Of a stretch of DNA of 64,000 nucleotides, positions 7,871-16,979 are shown in pieces. Made by a program: the position numbers and the translations under genes. Under the pieces are notes generated by a model. It was not told where the DNA came from and ran no database searches. It saw nothing but the letters and a program-made list of their open reading frames with translations. Every line of letters begins with the position of its first letter. Position 1 is the stretch's first letter. Origin of the DNA: Streptomyces sp. NBC_01241 (GTDB lineage Bacteria; Actinomycetota; Actinomycetes; Streptomycetales; Streptomycetaceae); NCBI RefSeq assembly GCF_041435435.1, contig NZ_CP108494.1:2328501-2392500 (forward strand), read 5' to 3'.

Positions 7871-10027
7871 TCAGCCTCGCGCCCCGGACCGCACCGGGAC
7901 CCCGGCCGTCCCCGTGCCCGCATCCGGCTCCGGTTCGCCGTGCTCCAGGCCCGGCAGTCGGCTCAGTCCGCGCGGGGTCCGCCAGTTCCGCTCGCCCAGC
8001 AGCGCCATCACGGAGGGCAGCAGGACCATCCGTACGACCGTGGCGTCCAGCAGTACCGCCACGGCGAGGCCGACGCCCATCTGCTGCATGTCCTGCATCG
8101 ACAGCGTCCCGAAGACCGCGAAGACCGCGACCATGATCACGGCCGCTCCGGTCACCGCGCCCGCGGTCCGCCGGATACCCTCGTCGATCGCGGCCCGGGT
8201 GGACAGTCCGCGGTCGCGGGCCTCGCGGATCCGGGAGACCACGAACACGTGGTAGTCCATGGAGAGTCCGAACAGGACGACCAGGACGAACAGCGGAATC
8301 CACGCCTCGATCGCGCCGACGCCCTCGGAGCCGATCAACGAGGCCCCCCAGCCGTGCTGGAAGACGGCGACCATCACCCCGTACGCGGCGGCCACGGACA
8401 GCAGGTTGAGCAGGATCGACGTCACCGCGATGACGTACGAGCGGAAGCAGAACAGCATCAGCAGGAACGTCACCGCCGTGATGAAGGCGAAGACGGGGAC
8501 GATGCCTCGCTTCAGCTGGTCGCTGAAGTCGACGGACCCGGCGGTCTCCCCGGTCACGTACACCTGGGCCCCCGTTCCTTCGAACGCGGCAGGCAGCCGC
8601 TTCTCGCGCAGCTCGGCAAGGCCGGCCGCGCCGCCGGGGAGCGGCACCTCGATCTCCGCGACGTTCTGCGCCCGGTGGACGGTCACCTCTTCGAAGCCGG
8701 CGAACGCCTTGCGCAGTGCGGGTGCCTCGATGTTGTCGGCCTTGACGACGACCCGTGCCGGAGCGGGGCCGCCGGGGAAAGCTTCGTCGATCTGCCGGTA
8801 GGCGACCGAGAGCTGCGAGTCGGAGCCGAACTGCTTCTCCAGGCCCAGCTGTTCGGTCTTCATGCCGAGGGCGGGCGCGGCCAGCGCGAGCAGTACGGCG
8901 ACCGAGGCGACCGCGAAGATCTTCGGCCTGGCCAGGACCGGCTTCAGCACCGTCCCGGCGGTATCGCCACCGGTGCCTGCGCGCCTGCCACCACGCCGGC
9001 TCCCTCGCCGGCCGATGAAGGGGACACGTCCCGCGTCGATCCGGTCGCCCAGCCAGGACAGCAGCGCGGGCAGCACCGTCACCGAGCCCAGCATCGCGAT
9101 GAAGACCACGGTGATCGTGGCGAGGGCGAAGCCCTTGAACAACATCAGTCCGGACAGGAACATGCCGGCCATCGCGACCATCACCGTGAGCCCGGAGACG
9201 AGCACGGCCCGGCCGCTGGTCGCCGCCGCGATCCGCAGGGCCGTCTCGGCATCGCGTCCCGCCGCCCGCTCGTCGCGTTCGCGCCGCAGATAGAAGAGGC
9301 AGTAGTCGACGCCGACGGCGAAGCCCATCAGGAACATCACGGAGTACGTGGTCTGGAACAGGTGCAGTTGGTGGCTGGCGAGCGAGAGCAAGCCGAAGGC
9401 GGCCATGCACGCGGTCAGTGCGAGACCGACCGGGAGCAGCGCCGCGACGACGGCCCCGAAGGCGACCAGCAGAATGCCGAGGGCCAGGGGCACGGCGGTG
9501 AACTCGGCCTTCTTGAAGTCCTCGGAGAGCAGGTCGCCGAGCCACTTCCCGGCGCTGGCCTCGCCGAACTGGTGGATGGTGACGTCGGGGTGGTCCGCCC
9601 GGGCGGCGGCCACGGCGTCGAGGACGGGCTGCACCCGGTCCGGAGCCGTCGCCGCGTCGCCCTTCAGGTCGAAGGTGATCAGCGCGTCCTTGCCGTCCTC
9701 GGAGGGGACGGGCGCCGCGAGGTTCGTCACCTCACCGGTCCGCCCGATGGCCGCGGCGAGGTCGCGGGCGGGGCCCCGCCAGTCCCCCGCCTTCGTGGCG
9801 GAGACCATGACCAGTTCGCCGGCGGGCCGCCCGAGTCCGGCGTCGTCGAGGATCTGTTCGGCCCGCGCCGAATCACCCGCGGCGTTCTCCGCGTCGGTCA
9901 TCTCGACCAGGCCGGATGCGCCGCCGATGCCCGTGGCGAGCACGACGAAGAGCAGCCAGCCGAGAATGGCGGTTTTGCGGTGGTGTGCGCTCCACACACC
10001 GATACGTGCCGCGAGGTTGCGCCTCAT
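7871..10027 (-). CDS. MMPL-family (RND-type) membrane transporter
   Basis: 718 residues, the standard size for actinobacterial YdfJ/MmpL-type exporters. Two six-helix blocks are visible, each with a first helix (TAILGWLLFVVLATG; later IVPVFAFITAVTFLLML) followed by a large extracytoplasmic loop. The permease motif GVDYCLFYLRRERDE in the first block and SMDYHVFVVSRIRE in the second are the conserved proton-relay segments. Such proteins export lipids or hydrophobic drugs using the proton gradient. The ATG at 10027 is chosen because MRRNLAARIG begins the cytoplasmic N-terminus of the family and a G-rich site lies upstream. It is divergent from the two-component pair, which probably controls it. 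Confidence 0.9.
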   Translation of the reverse strand: MRRNLAARIGVWSAHHRKTAILGWLLFVVLATGIGGASGLVEMTDAENAAGDSARAEQILDDAGLGRPAGELVMVSATKAGDWRGPARDLAAAIGRTGEVTNLAAPVPSEDGKDALITFDLKGDAATAPDRVQPVLDAVAAARADHPDVTIHQFGEASAGKWLGDLLSEDFKKAEFTAVPLALGILLVAFGAVVAALLPVGLALTACMAAFGLLSLASHQLHLFQTTYSVMFLMGFAVGVDYCLFYLRRERDERAAGRDAETALRIAAATSGRAVLVSGLTVMVAMAGMFLSGLMLFKGFALATITVVFIAMLGSVTVLPALLSWLGDRIDAGRVPFIGRRGSRRGGRRAGTGGDTAGTVLKPVLARPKIFAVASVAVLLALAAPALGMKTEQLGLEKQFGSDSQLSVAYRQIDEAFPGGPAPARVVVKADNIEAPALRKAFAGFEEVTVHRAQNVAEIEVPLPGGAAGLAELREKRLPAAFEGTGAQVYVTGETAGSVDFSDQLKRGIVPVFAFITAVTFLLMLFCFRSYVIAVTSILLNLLSVAAAYGVMVAVFQHGWGASLIGSEGVGAIEAWIPLFVLVVLFGLSMDYHVFVVSRIREARDRGLSTRAAIDEGIRRTAGAVTGAAVIMVAVFAVFGTLSMQDMQQMGVGLAVAVLLDATVVRMVLLPSVMALLGERNWRTPRGLSRLPGLEHGEPEPDAGTGTAGVPVRSGARG

Positions 10028-10293
10028 GGCGTGTTCGCCCCCAGAAGGTTCGGACGGAAGTGGAAGAGATGGAAGAGACGCGGGAAGTGCGTCGTCGATG
10101 AATCTAGGAACGGGGCGCCTGCCGCCCCAGCCGTCGAAACCCCCACTCGCGGAGCCGTAGGGCGAGGGCGGCGGGGTGGTGCTGGATACACCCCGTCCGG
10201 GTGGCGAAACGGCTGACATCGGGGGCGCCCGGCAGGTGAGACTGTCCGGGCCGGGCCTGCCACGGGGCCCGGCAAGGAGAGGACGGGACCGGG

Positions 10294-11562
10294 ATGAACG
10301 CGATACGGACACGGATACGGGGCGCGCTGTCGGCCGCCGGGCGCGGATTCGTGCTGTCGCTCGCCGGCCTGGCCGGGTCGCTCACCCTCTTCGTGTGGGC
10401 CGTGCTCTCGATCGCCTTCATCCCGCTGGGCGTCGGCCTGTTCACCACCCCCCATGTCCTGGAGCTGGTCCGCAAGCACGCCAACCGGCGCCGGCTGCTC
10501 GCGGTCACCTGGTCCGGCATACGCATCCCGGTCCCGTACCGCCCCTTCCCGAAGGATCTGCGCACCGGCTTCACGGGGCAGGTGGAGCGGACCACGCTGA
10601 TGCTGAAGGACCCGGCGACCTGGCGGGACCTCCGCTGGCTGCTGGTCGACATGACCGCGGGCTATGTCGTGGCGTCCCTGGCGACGGTGCTGATGATCTA
10701 CCCGCTGGAGGGGTTCGTCCTGGCGGCGGGCCTGTGGCGGGTCTTCACCGACGACCGGTACTGGTACGGATTCGTGCCGGTCGACAGCCAGGCGTCGGGG
10801 CTTGCCGCCGCCGCGCTCGGCCTGGCGATCCTCGCGACCGGTGTGCTGGTCGGTGACCGGCTGGTGCGGCTGCACTTCGTGATCACCCAGGCGATGCTGG
10901 CCCCCACCCAGGAGCAGGAGCTGGCCCGGCGCGTCGACCGGCTGACCGAGACCCGGCACGAGGCCGTGGACACCGCCGCCTCCGAACTGCGGCGCATCGA
11001 GCGCGATCTGCACGACGGCGCGCAGGCCCGGCTGGTCGCCATGGGCATGAATCTGGGCACCGTGGAAGCGCTCATCGAGAAGGACCCGGCGCAAGCGAAG
11101 AAGCTCCTCGCCATGGCCCGCGAGTCCTCCGCGGAGGCGCTCACGGAGCTGCGCGATCTGGTCCGGGGCATCCACCCGCCGGTCCTCGCCGAACGCGGAC
11201 TCGGGGACGCGGTCCGGGCGTTGGCGCTGCGGCTGCCCATCGAGTCGGAGGTCCGGGTGGAGCTGGACGGGCGGGCGGACGCGGCGGTCGAGTCGGCCGC
11301 GTACTTCGCGGTGAGCGAGACGCTGACGAACGCCGCCAAGCATTCGGGGGCCGACCGCGTCTGGGTGGACGTCCACCACGCGGACGCCATGCTGCGGGTC
11401 TCCGTCACCGACAACGGCCGGGGTGGTGCGGCGGTCGGATCCGGCTCGGGGCTGAGCGGAATCGAACGCCGACTCGGTACATTCGACGGCATCATGGCCG
11501 TCAGCAGCCCCGCGGGCGGTCCCACCATGGTGACCATGGAGATCCCTTGCGAGTTGTCCTAG
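10294..11562 (+). CDS. Sensor histidine kinase, NarL/DesK-like class (HisKA_3)
   Basis: 422 residues. Four membrane helices occupy about residues 18-195, with no large outer domain, so the signal is likely sensed in or at the membrane. The phospho-acceptor is His240 in RRIERDLHDGAQARL, the HisKA_3 dimerisation motif. The ATP-binding domain follows with SETLTNAAKHSGA (N box) and VTDNGRGG (G1 box). The stop codon lies 16 bases inside the following response-regulator gene. Divergent from the MMPL exporter, whose expression it may govern through its partner. Confidence 0.9.
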   Translation: MNAIRTRIRGALSAAGRGFVLSLAGLAGSLTLFVWAVLSIAFIPLGVGLFTTPHVLELVRKHANRRRLLAVTWSGIRIPVPYRPFPKDLRTGFTGQVERTTLMLKDPATWRDLRWLLVDMTAGYVVASLATVLMIYPLEGFVLAAGLWRVFTDDRYWYGFVPVDSQASGLAAAALGLAILATGVLVGDRLVRLHFVITQAMLAPTQEQELARRVDRLTETRHEAVDTAASELRRIERDLHDGAQARLVAMGMNLGTVEALIEKDPAQAKKLLAMARESSAEALTELRDLVRGIHPPVLAERGLGDAVRALALRLPIESEVRVELDGRADAAVESAAYFAVSETLTNAAKHSGADRVWVDVHHADAMLRVSVTDNGRGGAAVGSGSGLSGIERRLGTFDGIMAVSSPAGGPTMVTMEIPCELS

Positions 11563-12194
11563 CCGAAGATCTTTTCCTGCTGCGTGACGGCCTGGTCCGG
11601 CTCCTGGAGGCGTACGACTTCGAGATCGCGGCGGCCGTCGAGACGGGACCGGAACTGACGTGTGCGCTGGCCGAGTTGACGCCGGACGTCGCGGTGGTCG
11701 ACGTCCGGCTGCCGCCGTCCCACACGGACGAGGGCCTGCAGTGCGCGCTGGCGGCCCGGCAGGCCAGGCCAGGGCTTCCGGTGCTCGTGCTCTCGCAGCA
11801 CGTGGAGCAGTTGTACGCGCGCGAGCTGCTGGCGGACGGCAACGGCGGCATCGGCTATCTGCTCAAGGACCGGGTCTTCGACGCCGAGCAGTTCATCGAC
11901 GCGGTGCGCAGGGTCGCCGCGGGCGGCACGGCGATGGACCCGCAGGTGATCTCGCAGTTGCTGTCGCGGCGCTCGCAGGACAAGCCGATGGGCGGGCTGA
12001 CGCCGCGGGAGCGGGAGGTCATGGAGCTGATGGCGCAGGGCCGTTCGAACGCGGCGATCGCCTCGCAGATGGTGATCACGGAGCGGGCGGTGGCCAAGCA
12101 CACCTCGAACATCTTCGGGAAGCTGGGCCTGCCGCCGTCCGACGACGACAACCGCCGCGTTCTCGCGGTCCTCGCCTACCTGGACCACGGCTGA
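11547..12194 (+). CDS. LuxR/NarL-family response regulator
   Basis: 215 residues. Receiver domain about 1-120 with acidic pair ED at 7-8, phospho-acceptor Asp52 in VVDVRLPP and the conserved Lys in YLLKDR. The C-terminal LuxR helix-turn-helix (about 149-195) includes GLTPREREVMELMAQG and ITERAVAKHTSNIFGKLGL. The TTG at 11547 overlaps the end of the kinase gene by 16 bases and has GGAGA four bases upstream, which supports translational coupling. Partner of the preceding kinase; probable target is the divergent MMPL gene. Confidence 0.9.
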   Translation: MRVVLAEDLFLLRDGLVRLLEAYDFEIAAAVETGPELTCALAELTPDVAVVDVRLPPSHTDEGLQCALAARQARPGLPVLVLSQHVEQLYARELLADGNGGIGYLLKDRVFDAEQFIDAVRRVAAGGTAMDPQVISQLLSRRSQDKPMGGLTPREREVMELMAQGRSNAAIASQMVITERAVAKHTSNIFGKLGLPPSDDDNRRVLAVLAYLDHG

Positions 12195-12214
12195 GCCGGA
12201 ACTTCGTCGTGGCC

Positions 12215-12236
12215 GCGCGACCCCGGCGGGTCGCGC
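12215..12236 (+). terminator. Terminator of the two-component operon
   Basis: GCGCGACCC (12215-12223) pairs with GGGTCGCGC (12228-12236) across a 4-base loop, 20 bases after the response-regulator stop. Confidence 0.7.
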
Positions 12237-12437
12237 AAGCCGGCGGGGTGCGCGGTCACGGGGGCACGGCGTGGCTGCTTCTTGCGGATCGTGTCGACCC
12301 ACTGTGCGCGCCAGGCATGCGGGAGTTCAGCACGCCGGAGGGCGAGAGAGATAGAGCCCGACCTCGGGCCCGCCTTGCGGCGGACTTCACGTAGGCGTCG
12401 CCACATAGGCGTCGCCGCTGCCCCAAGAACCGTTCGC

Positions 12438-12659
12438 TCACAGTGACCACACCACTACAGTTAGCCCATATCGCCGCGCTGGAACCCGAATCCCGGCGTG
12501 TGCAAAGGCCGCCACGTCGTCCACATCCTGCACGCCCACTTGGTCTTCGCCAGGCTCCGGCCGCTGGTCGACGGACTGTTGCGCGATGCCCTGTACGGGG
12601 ACGAGGGCGGCAGCCGCAGCCAGTGCGAGCGCACTGAGCACACGGGTACGTCGTGCCAT
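12438..12659 (-). CDS. Small secreted peptide, unknown
   Basis: 73 residues. The N-terminus ARRTRVLSALALAAAAALVP is a good Sec signal peptide (arginines, hydrophobic core), with possible cleavage after GIAQQ or VQGIA. The rest is short, acidic (EPGEDQVGVQDVDD) and not recognisable. The start is supported by GGAAGGGG at correct spacing. The frame then closes after about 45 mature residues; the last part (RRYGLTVVVWSL) looks less natural, so a frameshifted or truncated longer protein is possible. Divergent from the sigma-like membrane protein gene. Confidence 0.45.
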   Translation of the reverse strand: MARRTRVLSALALAAAAALVPVQGIAQQSVDQRPEPGEDQVGVQDVDDVAAFAHAGIRVPARRYGLTVVVWSL

Positions 12660-12748
12660 GGACCCCTTCCGTTCCCGACCAGTACAGCGGGTGGCAGTCG
12701 GCGTGAGGGGCGCGCGCGGAGGGAAGCGCGGCGCATCGCACGACATGG

Positions 12749-14659
12749 ATGCGCCGGGGTGACCATCGCACCATTTCGCTCGTTCTGCTGATCGTGCGAC
12801 CACTGCCAGAGGTACCTTCCGCAGCCGCCCCGGCCGATGGGGAGCAGGCCGGGGCCGCGCTCGTCGAGCACTATCCGCGCCTGGCCCGCCTCGGCTATCT
12901 CGTCCTGCCGCCGTCCCTCGGCAGCCACCGCCGCGTTCTGGCGGCGCACGCCCTGGCCCAGCGGTGCCTGCTGTCGGGGCGCCGGACAGGGTATGCGTAC
13001 GTCCGCGTGCGGTTGCTGCGCGCGGCGCTGGAGACGGGCCGTCCACGGCTTCGCGGGCTGCCGCCCCTCCTCCCGCTGGTGTGGGGGCTGCGGCTGTTCC
13101 CGCACTCCGGCGGAGCGGAGGAACTCGCCCTGGAGCAGGCCCTGTCGGCGCTCTCCGGTCCGGGGCGCGCCGCGTACGTCCTGCGCGGTCTGGAGCGGCT
13201 GACCGATGCGGAGGTGCGGCGGGTGCTCGCCGCTGCCGGGGTGGCTGATCCGCATGCGGCGCTCGCGGCGGCGGAGGGCGTGTCGGCGCCGTACGAGCTC
13301 CTCGGGTCCCCGGAGTTCGATCCCTGTTCGCTCCAGGCCCGGCCGCCGGATCTGCTGCGCCGCCGTCGGTACGCGAAGGCGGCGGTGGCGGCCGTCGCGG
13401 CGCTGCTGGTGTGCGGGGCGCTGCTGGGGCTGCCGGGCCACGGCTGGGGGCGCGGCGCCCCGCCCGTAACGCCGTACGCCCACAACGCCGCCGCCGAACA
13501 GGCCCTGGATCCGGACGGGTTGACCCGTGTTCCGGTGGCGTTCTGGCGGCGCTCGCCCCGTACCGACTTCACCACCTGGCCCACCCGTGGCGACCGCGCC
13601 GGGGACCTCCGGCTGCTGCGCCGCGCGCTCACCGTGTGGGCGCACCCGGACGGCGCGGCGCGCCTGTCGGCGACGCCCGGGACGCCGGCCGGGCCGCCGA
13701 TGGGGGCGCCGCAGCTGCTGTACGCGGGCGGGGTGGACCGGGCGACGGTGGTGCTGTTCTACGACGGGCTGCGCGTCGTACGGTACGCGGAACCCCGGGA
13801 CGCCGTACCGGAGCGGGGCGTGGCGCTCGACTTCGCCCGGGTCGACAGTGCCGACAGGGCCTCGTCCGGCGCCCTGATCGTGGGCCGCACGGGCGGCCGG
13901 GTCCGCTATCTCACCGCGCCCTGGGTGCGTGCCGTGTCCGTACGGGATCTGCTCGCCCCGGGCGGCGCCCCGCGGCCGTTGCACCGCACCGCCGACGGGG
14001 TGACAGCCGCGCTGAACAGCCCGGCGACGGCCCGGAGTTGCCACTCCTGGGAGGCGATCGAGCTGCGCGACGGTCCGGTGGTCCGGCTGATGACGGACCT
14101 CGGCGAGCTGCCCCCCGCCCGGCTGACGTCGGGCCCGCCGGCCGCGCCGCACGACGTCTCCGGGCGGGCGGAGCGGGACAGTTGGGCGCGGACCGCCTGC
14201 CTGCTGCCCGCAGTCCGTTCGCACGGCGTGCGGTCGGTGAACTCCTGGCAGTACGCCGAGCAGCCGCTGCCCGAGGACAACGGCTCGGCGCGCTGGCTCT
14301 GCACCCGGGCGGAGACCTGGCGGGGCACCGGAAGCCGGGTCCTCGCCCAGTTCCAGGCCCCGTCGGCGCCGTCCGTCGCGACCGGCGGCCCGCCCGGGGC
14401 GGTCGCGGCCCGGGCCGAGGACTCACCGGCCTGCGGGATGCGTGATCCGCGGGTGCTGGCCGGGGTGCTGTGGAAGTCGCACGGCGGACGCTGGTACGTA
14501 CTGGCGGCAGGCAGCGAGCAGTTCGCCTCGCTGACCACGTCGGGCGGGGTGGAGGGATGGTCCGAGAGCCGGCTCCTCACTGTGCCGGCCAGGGCGGGCG
14601 ACCGGGCACGGCTGAACGGGACGCTGGCGGACGGCAGTCGGGTGGGCGCCCTGCGCTGA
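12749..14659 (+). CDS. Membrane protein with sigma-factor-like N-terminal region
   Basis: 636 residues. Residues about 35-175 contain EHYPRLARLGYLVLPPSLG and, further on, LSGPGRAAYVLRGLERLTD with a helical repeat up to about 175. This resembles the spacing of an ECF sigma region 2 followed by region 4, though degenerate. A single membrane helix (AAVAAVAALLVCGALLGLPG) follows at about 214-233, and the C-terminal 400 residues would lie outside the cell, with four cysteines and no named domain. The topology is that of a cytoplasmic regulatory-like head on an extracellular domain. The start is uncertain: no clean ribosome binding site precedes the ATG at 12749, and a GTG at 12794 is an alternative. 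Confidence 0.7.
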   Translation: MRRGDHRTISLVLLIVRPLPEVPSAAAPADGEQAGAALVEHYPRLARLGYLVLPPSLGSHRRVLAAHALAQRCLLSGRRTGYAYVRVRLLRAALETGRPRLRGLPPLLPLVWGLRLFPHSGGAEELALEQALSALSGPGRAAYVLRGLERLTDAEVRRVLAAAGVADPHAALAAAEGVSAPYELLGSPEFDPCSLQARPPDLLRRRRYAKAAVAAVAALLVCGALLGLPGHGWGRGAPPVTPYAHNAAAEQALDPDGLTRVPVAFWRRSPRTDFTTWPTRGDRAGDLRLLRRALTVWAHPDGAARLSATPGTPAGPPMGAPQLLYAGGVDRATVVLFYDGLRVVRYAEPRDAVPERGVALDFARVDSADRASSGALIVGRTGGRVRYLTAPWVRAVSVRDLLAPGGAPRPLHRTADGVTAALNSPATARSCHSWEAIELRDGPVVRLMTDLGELPPARLTSGPPAAPHDVSGRAERDSWARTACLLPAVRSHGVRSVNSWQYAEQPLPEDNGSARWLCTRAETWRGTGSRVLAQFQAPSAPSVATGGPPGAVAARAEDSPACGMRDPRVLAGVLWKSHGGRWYVLAAGSEQFASLTTSGGVEGWSESRLLTVPARAGDRARLNGTLADGSRVGALR

Positions 14660-14675
14660 CGCCCGGCGCCCCGGA

Positions 14676-14745
14676 GGCGGGGAAACGGGAGCCGGGGAAA
14701 CGGGAGCCGGGGAAACGGAAGGCGGGGAAACCGAAGGCGGGGAAA
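14676..14745. repeat. 15-bp tandem minisatellite
   Basis: About 4.7 copies of a 15-base unit related to GCCGGGGAAACGGGA, beginning 17 bases after the stop of the sigma-like membrane protein. The units differ at only a few positions (GGC/GCC, GGA/GAA). No ORF with a start is needed to explain it. Confidence 0.85.
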
Positions 14746-14783
14746 TTCGCCGCACGCCTCTGTTCCCCCGCCTTACCCATCAG

Positions 14784-14795
14784 TACATTGACAAT
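14784..14795 (+). promoter_or_regulatory. Candidate -10 box of a leaderless transcript
   Basis: TACATT (14784-14789) lies six bases before the ATG at 14796, and no Shine-Dalgarno sequence is present. This geometry is what a leaderless mRNA would have. No good -35 element is visible. The partly palindromic ATTGACAAT at 14788-14795 could instead be an operator. Confidence 0.35.
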
Positions 14796-15701
14796 ATGTC
14801 TAACACGCAGCCGGCGCCGGTCGCGTCGGAACGGACGCGGCTCAAGGCCCGCAAGGTCTCCTTCGCCTGGGAGAAGACACCCCTGCACTGGGTACCGGAC
14901 GACCCGTTCACCACGCACACCATCAACGTGCTCCATCTGCTGCTGCCCGCCGGGGAGCGCTGGTTCATCCGCGTGTACCGCCAGGTGCTGCCGTACATCC
15001 ACGACGAGCAGCTGCGCCAGGACGTCATCGGCTTCATCGGCCAGGAGGCCGTGCACGCGCAGGCCCACGACGACGTCCTGCCCCGCCTCAAGGAGCTCGG
15101 TCTCGATCCGACGCCGTACACCGCGCAGGTCGACTGGTTCTTCGAGAAGCTGCTGGGCGACCGGACGCTGCCGCCGGGCCGGGCGCGCACGTGGTGGCTG
15201 ATGGAGCGGGTGGCGACGATCGCGGCGATCGAGCACTACACCGCGTTCCTCGGCGACTGGGTGCTGAACGCCGACGAGCTGGACCGGCGCGGCGCCGATC
15301 CGACGATGCTGGATCTGCTGCGCTGGCACGGTGCGGAGGAGGTCGAGCACCGCTCCGTCGCGTTCGACGTGTTCATGCATGTCGACGGCGGCTACCGGCG
15401 CCGGGTACGGACCTGGGCCACGGCCTTCACCGCGCTTCTCTTCCTCTGGCAGCGCGGCACGCGTTTCTTCATGGAGAACGACCCGAGCCTGCTCCACGGC
15501 AGGGCGTCGTTCAAGGAGTTCTACACCAGCGGCCGGCGCGGCACCCTGCCCGCGACCGGTGATCTGCTCCGCTCCATACCGCGCTATCTGAGTCACGCCT
15601 ACCACCCCTCGCAGGAGGGCAGCACCGCCCAGGCCGTCGACTATCTCGCCCACTCGCCCGCGGCCACGGCCGCCGAGGCCCGTATGACGGGAACCAGCTG
15701 A
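14796..15701 (+). CDS. Metal-dependent hydrolase (Metal_hydrol family)
   Basis: 301 residues, typical length. The family hallmark is a set of Glu and His residues that could bind a di-metal centre: FIGQEAVHAQAHDD (about 77-90), IAAIEHYTAFLGD (about 143-155) and WHGAEEVEHRSVAFD (about 176-190), the pattern of ferritin-like ExxH helices. It stops two bases before a ferredoxin reductase gene, so the pair is an operon, and the reductase probably feeds electrons to this iron enzyme. The substrate is unknown; lipid or fatty-acid modification is a common guess for such pairs. Confidence 0.85.
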   Translation: MSNTQPAPVASERTRLKARKVSFAWEKTPLHWVPDDPFTTHTINVLHLLLPAGERWFIRVYRQVLPYIHDEQLRQDVIGFIGQEAVHAQAHDDVLPRLKELGLDPTPYTAQVDWFFEKLLGDRTLPPGRARTWWLMERVATIAAIEHYTAFLGDWVLNADELDRRGADPTMLDLLRWHGAEEVEHRSVAFDVFMHVDGGYRRRVRTWATAFTALLFLWQRGTRFFMENDPSLLHGRASFKEFYTSGRRGTLPATGDLLRSIPRYLSHAYHPSQEGSTAQAVDYLAHSPAATAAEARMTGTS

Positions 15702-15703
15702 CC

Positions 15704-16786
15704 ATGCCGCTCCCCCTGCCCCGCCTGCGCACCGCCGTCCTCGTCACCGGTGTCGCGCTGCTCGCCAAGCGGGCCATGCGCCGCCGCATCCAGGACTCCC
15801 CGCTGTGGCCGCTGCCGGCCCTGGAGAACCCGGTCTCGGGCCACTCCGAGCGCCGCTCCACCACCACCCGCCGCCTGCTGGTCACCGAGCGGACCGTACC
15901 CGCCGAGGGCGTGGTCCAACTCCGTCTGGAGGGGCCCGGCCTGCCCGCATGGCAGCCCGGCGCGCACCTGGATCTCCTGCTGCCGTCGGGTCTGGTCCGC
16001 CAGTACTCCCTGTGCGGGGACCCGGCGGATCCCGGCACGTACACGATCGCGACCCGTCTGGTGGCGGACGGCCGGGGCGGCTCCCGCGAGGTCCACGCGC
16101 AGCTCCACGAGGGAGCGGAGGTCGAGGTCCGGGCCCCGCGCAACCGCTTCCCCCTCGCCGGGGCCCCCGCGTACCTCTTCGTCGCGGGCGGCATCGGCAT
16201 CACGCCGATCCTGCCGATGGTGCGGTCCGTCGCGGCCTCGGGTGCCGACTGGCGGCTGCTGTACGGCGGACGCTCGCGGGCCTCGATGCCGTTCCTGGAC
16301 GAGATCGAGAAGCTGGGTGCGCAGGGCGACCGGGTGACCGTCGTCGCGCAGGACGAGGCGGGCCGCCCGGACACGGCCGCGGCCCTGGCGGACACGGCCC
16401 CGGGCACGGCCGTCTACTGCTGCGGCCCCGAGCCCCTGATGGACGCGGTCGCCGCCGCGCTCCCGCCCGGCCGCACCCTGCACCTGGAACGCTTCACCGC
16501 GGCGACCACGACATCGTCCGGTTCCGGTCCCTTCGAGGTCGAACTGCGCCGCTCCGGCCGCACGGTCCACGTACCGGCCGGCCGGTCGGTGCTGGCCGCG
16601 GTGCGCGAGGAGCTCCCGTACGTCTCGTACTCCTGCGAGCAGGGCTTCTGCGGTACGTGCCAACAGCGCGTCCTGGAGGGCGAGGTCGAGCACCGCGACG
16701 AACTCCTGACGGGCGCGGAGCGGGACGACTCGATGCTGATCTGCGTGTCGCGGTGCCGGGGCGAGCGGCTGGTGCTGGATCTGTAG
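15704..16786 (+). CDS. Ferredoxin-type oxidoreductase (FAD, NAD and 2Fe-2S domains)
   Basis: 360 residues. After a short N-terminal hydrophobic segment, the flavin domain carries RQYSLCG (FAD-binding RxYS) near 102 and the NAD(P) domain carries VAGGIGITPILPM near 164 and YCCGPEPLMDA near 238. The C-terminal plant-type ferredoxin has the cluster ligands in SCEQGFCGTCQ plus a final Cys in LICVSRC. It moves electrons from NAD(P)H through FAD to the 2Fe-2S cluster and then to an oxygenase-like partner, most likely the upstream metal hydrolase. It may be membrane-associated through its N-terminus. Confidence 0.9.
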   Translation: MPLPLPRLRTAVLVTGVALLAKRAMRRRIQDSPLWPLPALENPVSGHSERRSTTTRRLLVTERTVPAEGVVQLRLEGPGLPAWQPGAHLDLLLPSGLVRQYSLCGDPADPGTYTIATRLVADGRGGSREVHAQLHEGAEVEVRAPRNRFPLAGAPAYLFVAGGIGITPILPMVRSVAASGADWRLLYGGRSRASMPFLDEIEKLGAQGDRVTVVAQDEAGRPDTAAALADTAPGTAVYCCGPEPLMDAVAAALPPGRTLHLERFTAATTTSSGSGPFEVELRRSGRTVHVPAGRSVLAAVREELPYVSYSCEQGFCGTCQQRVLEGEVEHRDELLTGAERDDSMLICVSRCRGERLVLDL

Positions 16787-16853
16787 CGATGCGGGGTGGT
16801 GGCCGATGCCCACCGCCCCTTCTCCGGCAGGCCACTCGGTACCCTGTCCACCA

Positions 16854-16932
16854 TGACGACCGGGGTACGGCGCAGGATGGGCGTCGAGGAGCGCAGACAG
16901 CAGTTGATCGGTGTCGCGCTGGAGTTGTTCAG
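16854..16932 (+). pseudogene. TetR-family regulator, 5' part, interrupted by IS element
   Basis: The ATG at 16854 starts MTTGVRRRMGVEERRQQLIG and runs to ALELFS, helix 1 of a TetR DNA-binding domain. The coding sequence is then cut by the IS at 16933. Joining 16932 directly to 18612 restores ALELFSHRAPDEVSIDEIAAAAG in frame, a normal TetR helix-turn-helix. See the 3' part at 18607-19254. Confidence 0.9.
16928..16932. repeat. Left target-site duplication TTCAG
   Basis: TTCAG directly flanks the left inverted repeat and recurs at 18607-18611 directly after the right inverted repeat. Confidence 0.9.
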
Positions 16933-16979
16933 CCCGGATCCACCGGCTCGATGCCTGTGGATAGCCTCTCCGGAAACGA

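Noticed and set aside
12895..13632. Minus-strand frames opposite the sigma-like membrane protein
   Set aside because: Low-complexity Ser/Arg/Ala sequence without start signals or domains.
14676..14745. Coding Phe-Pro repeat protein on the minus strand
   Set aside because: The 15-base repeats give five-residue repeats in one minus frame, but that frame continues antisense of the hydrolase gene and has no ribosome binding site.
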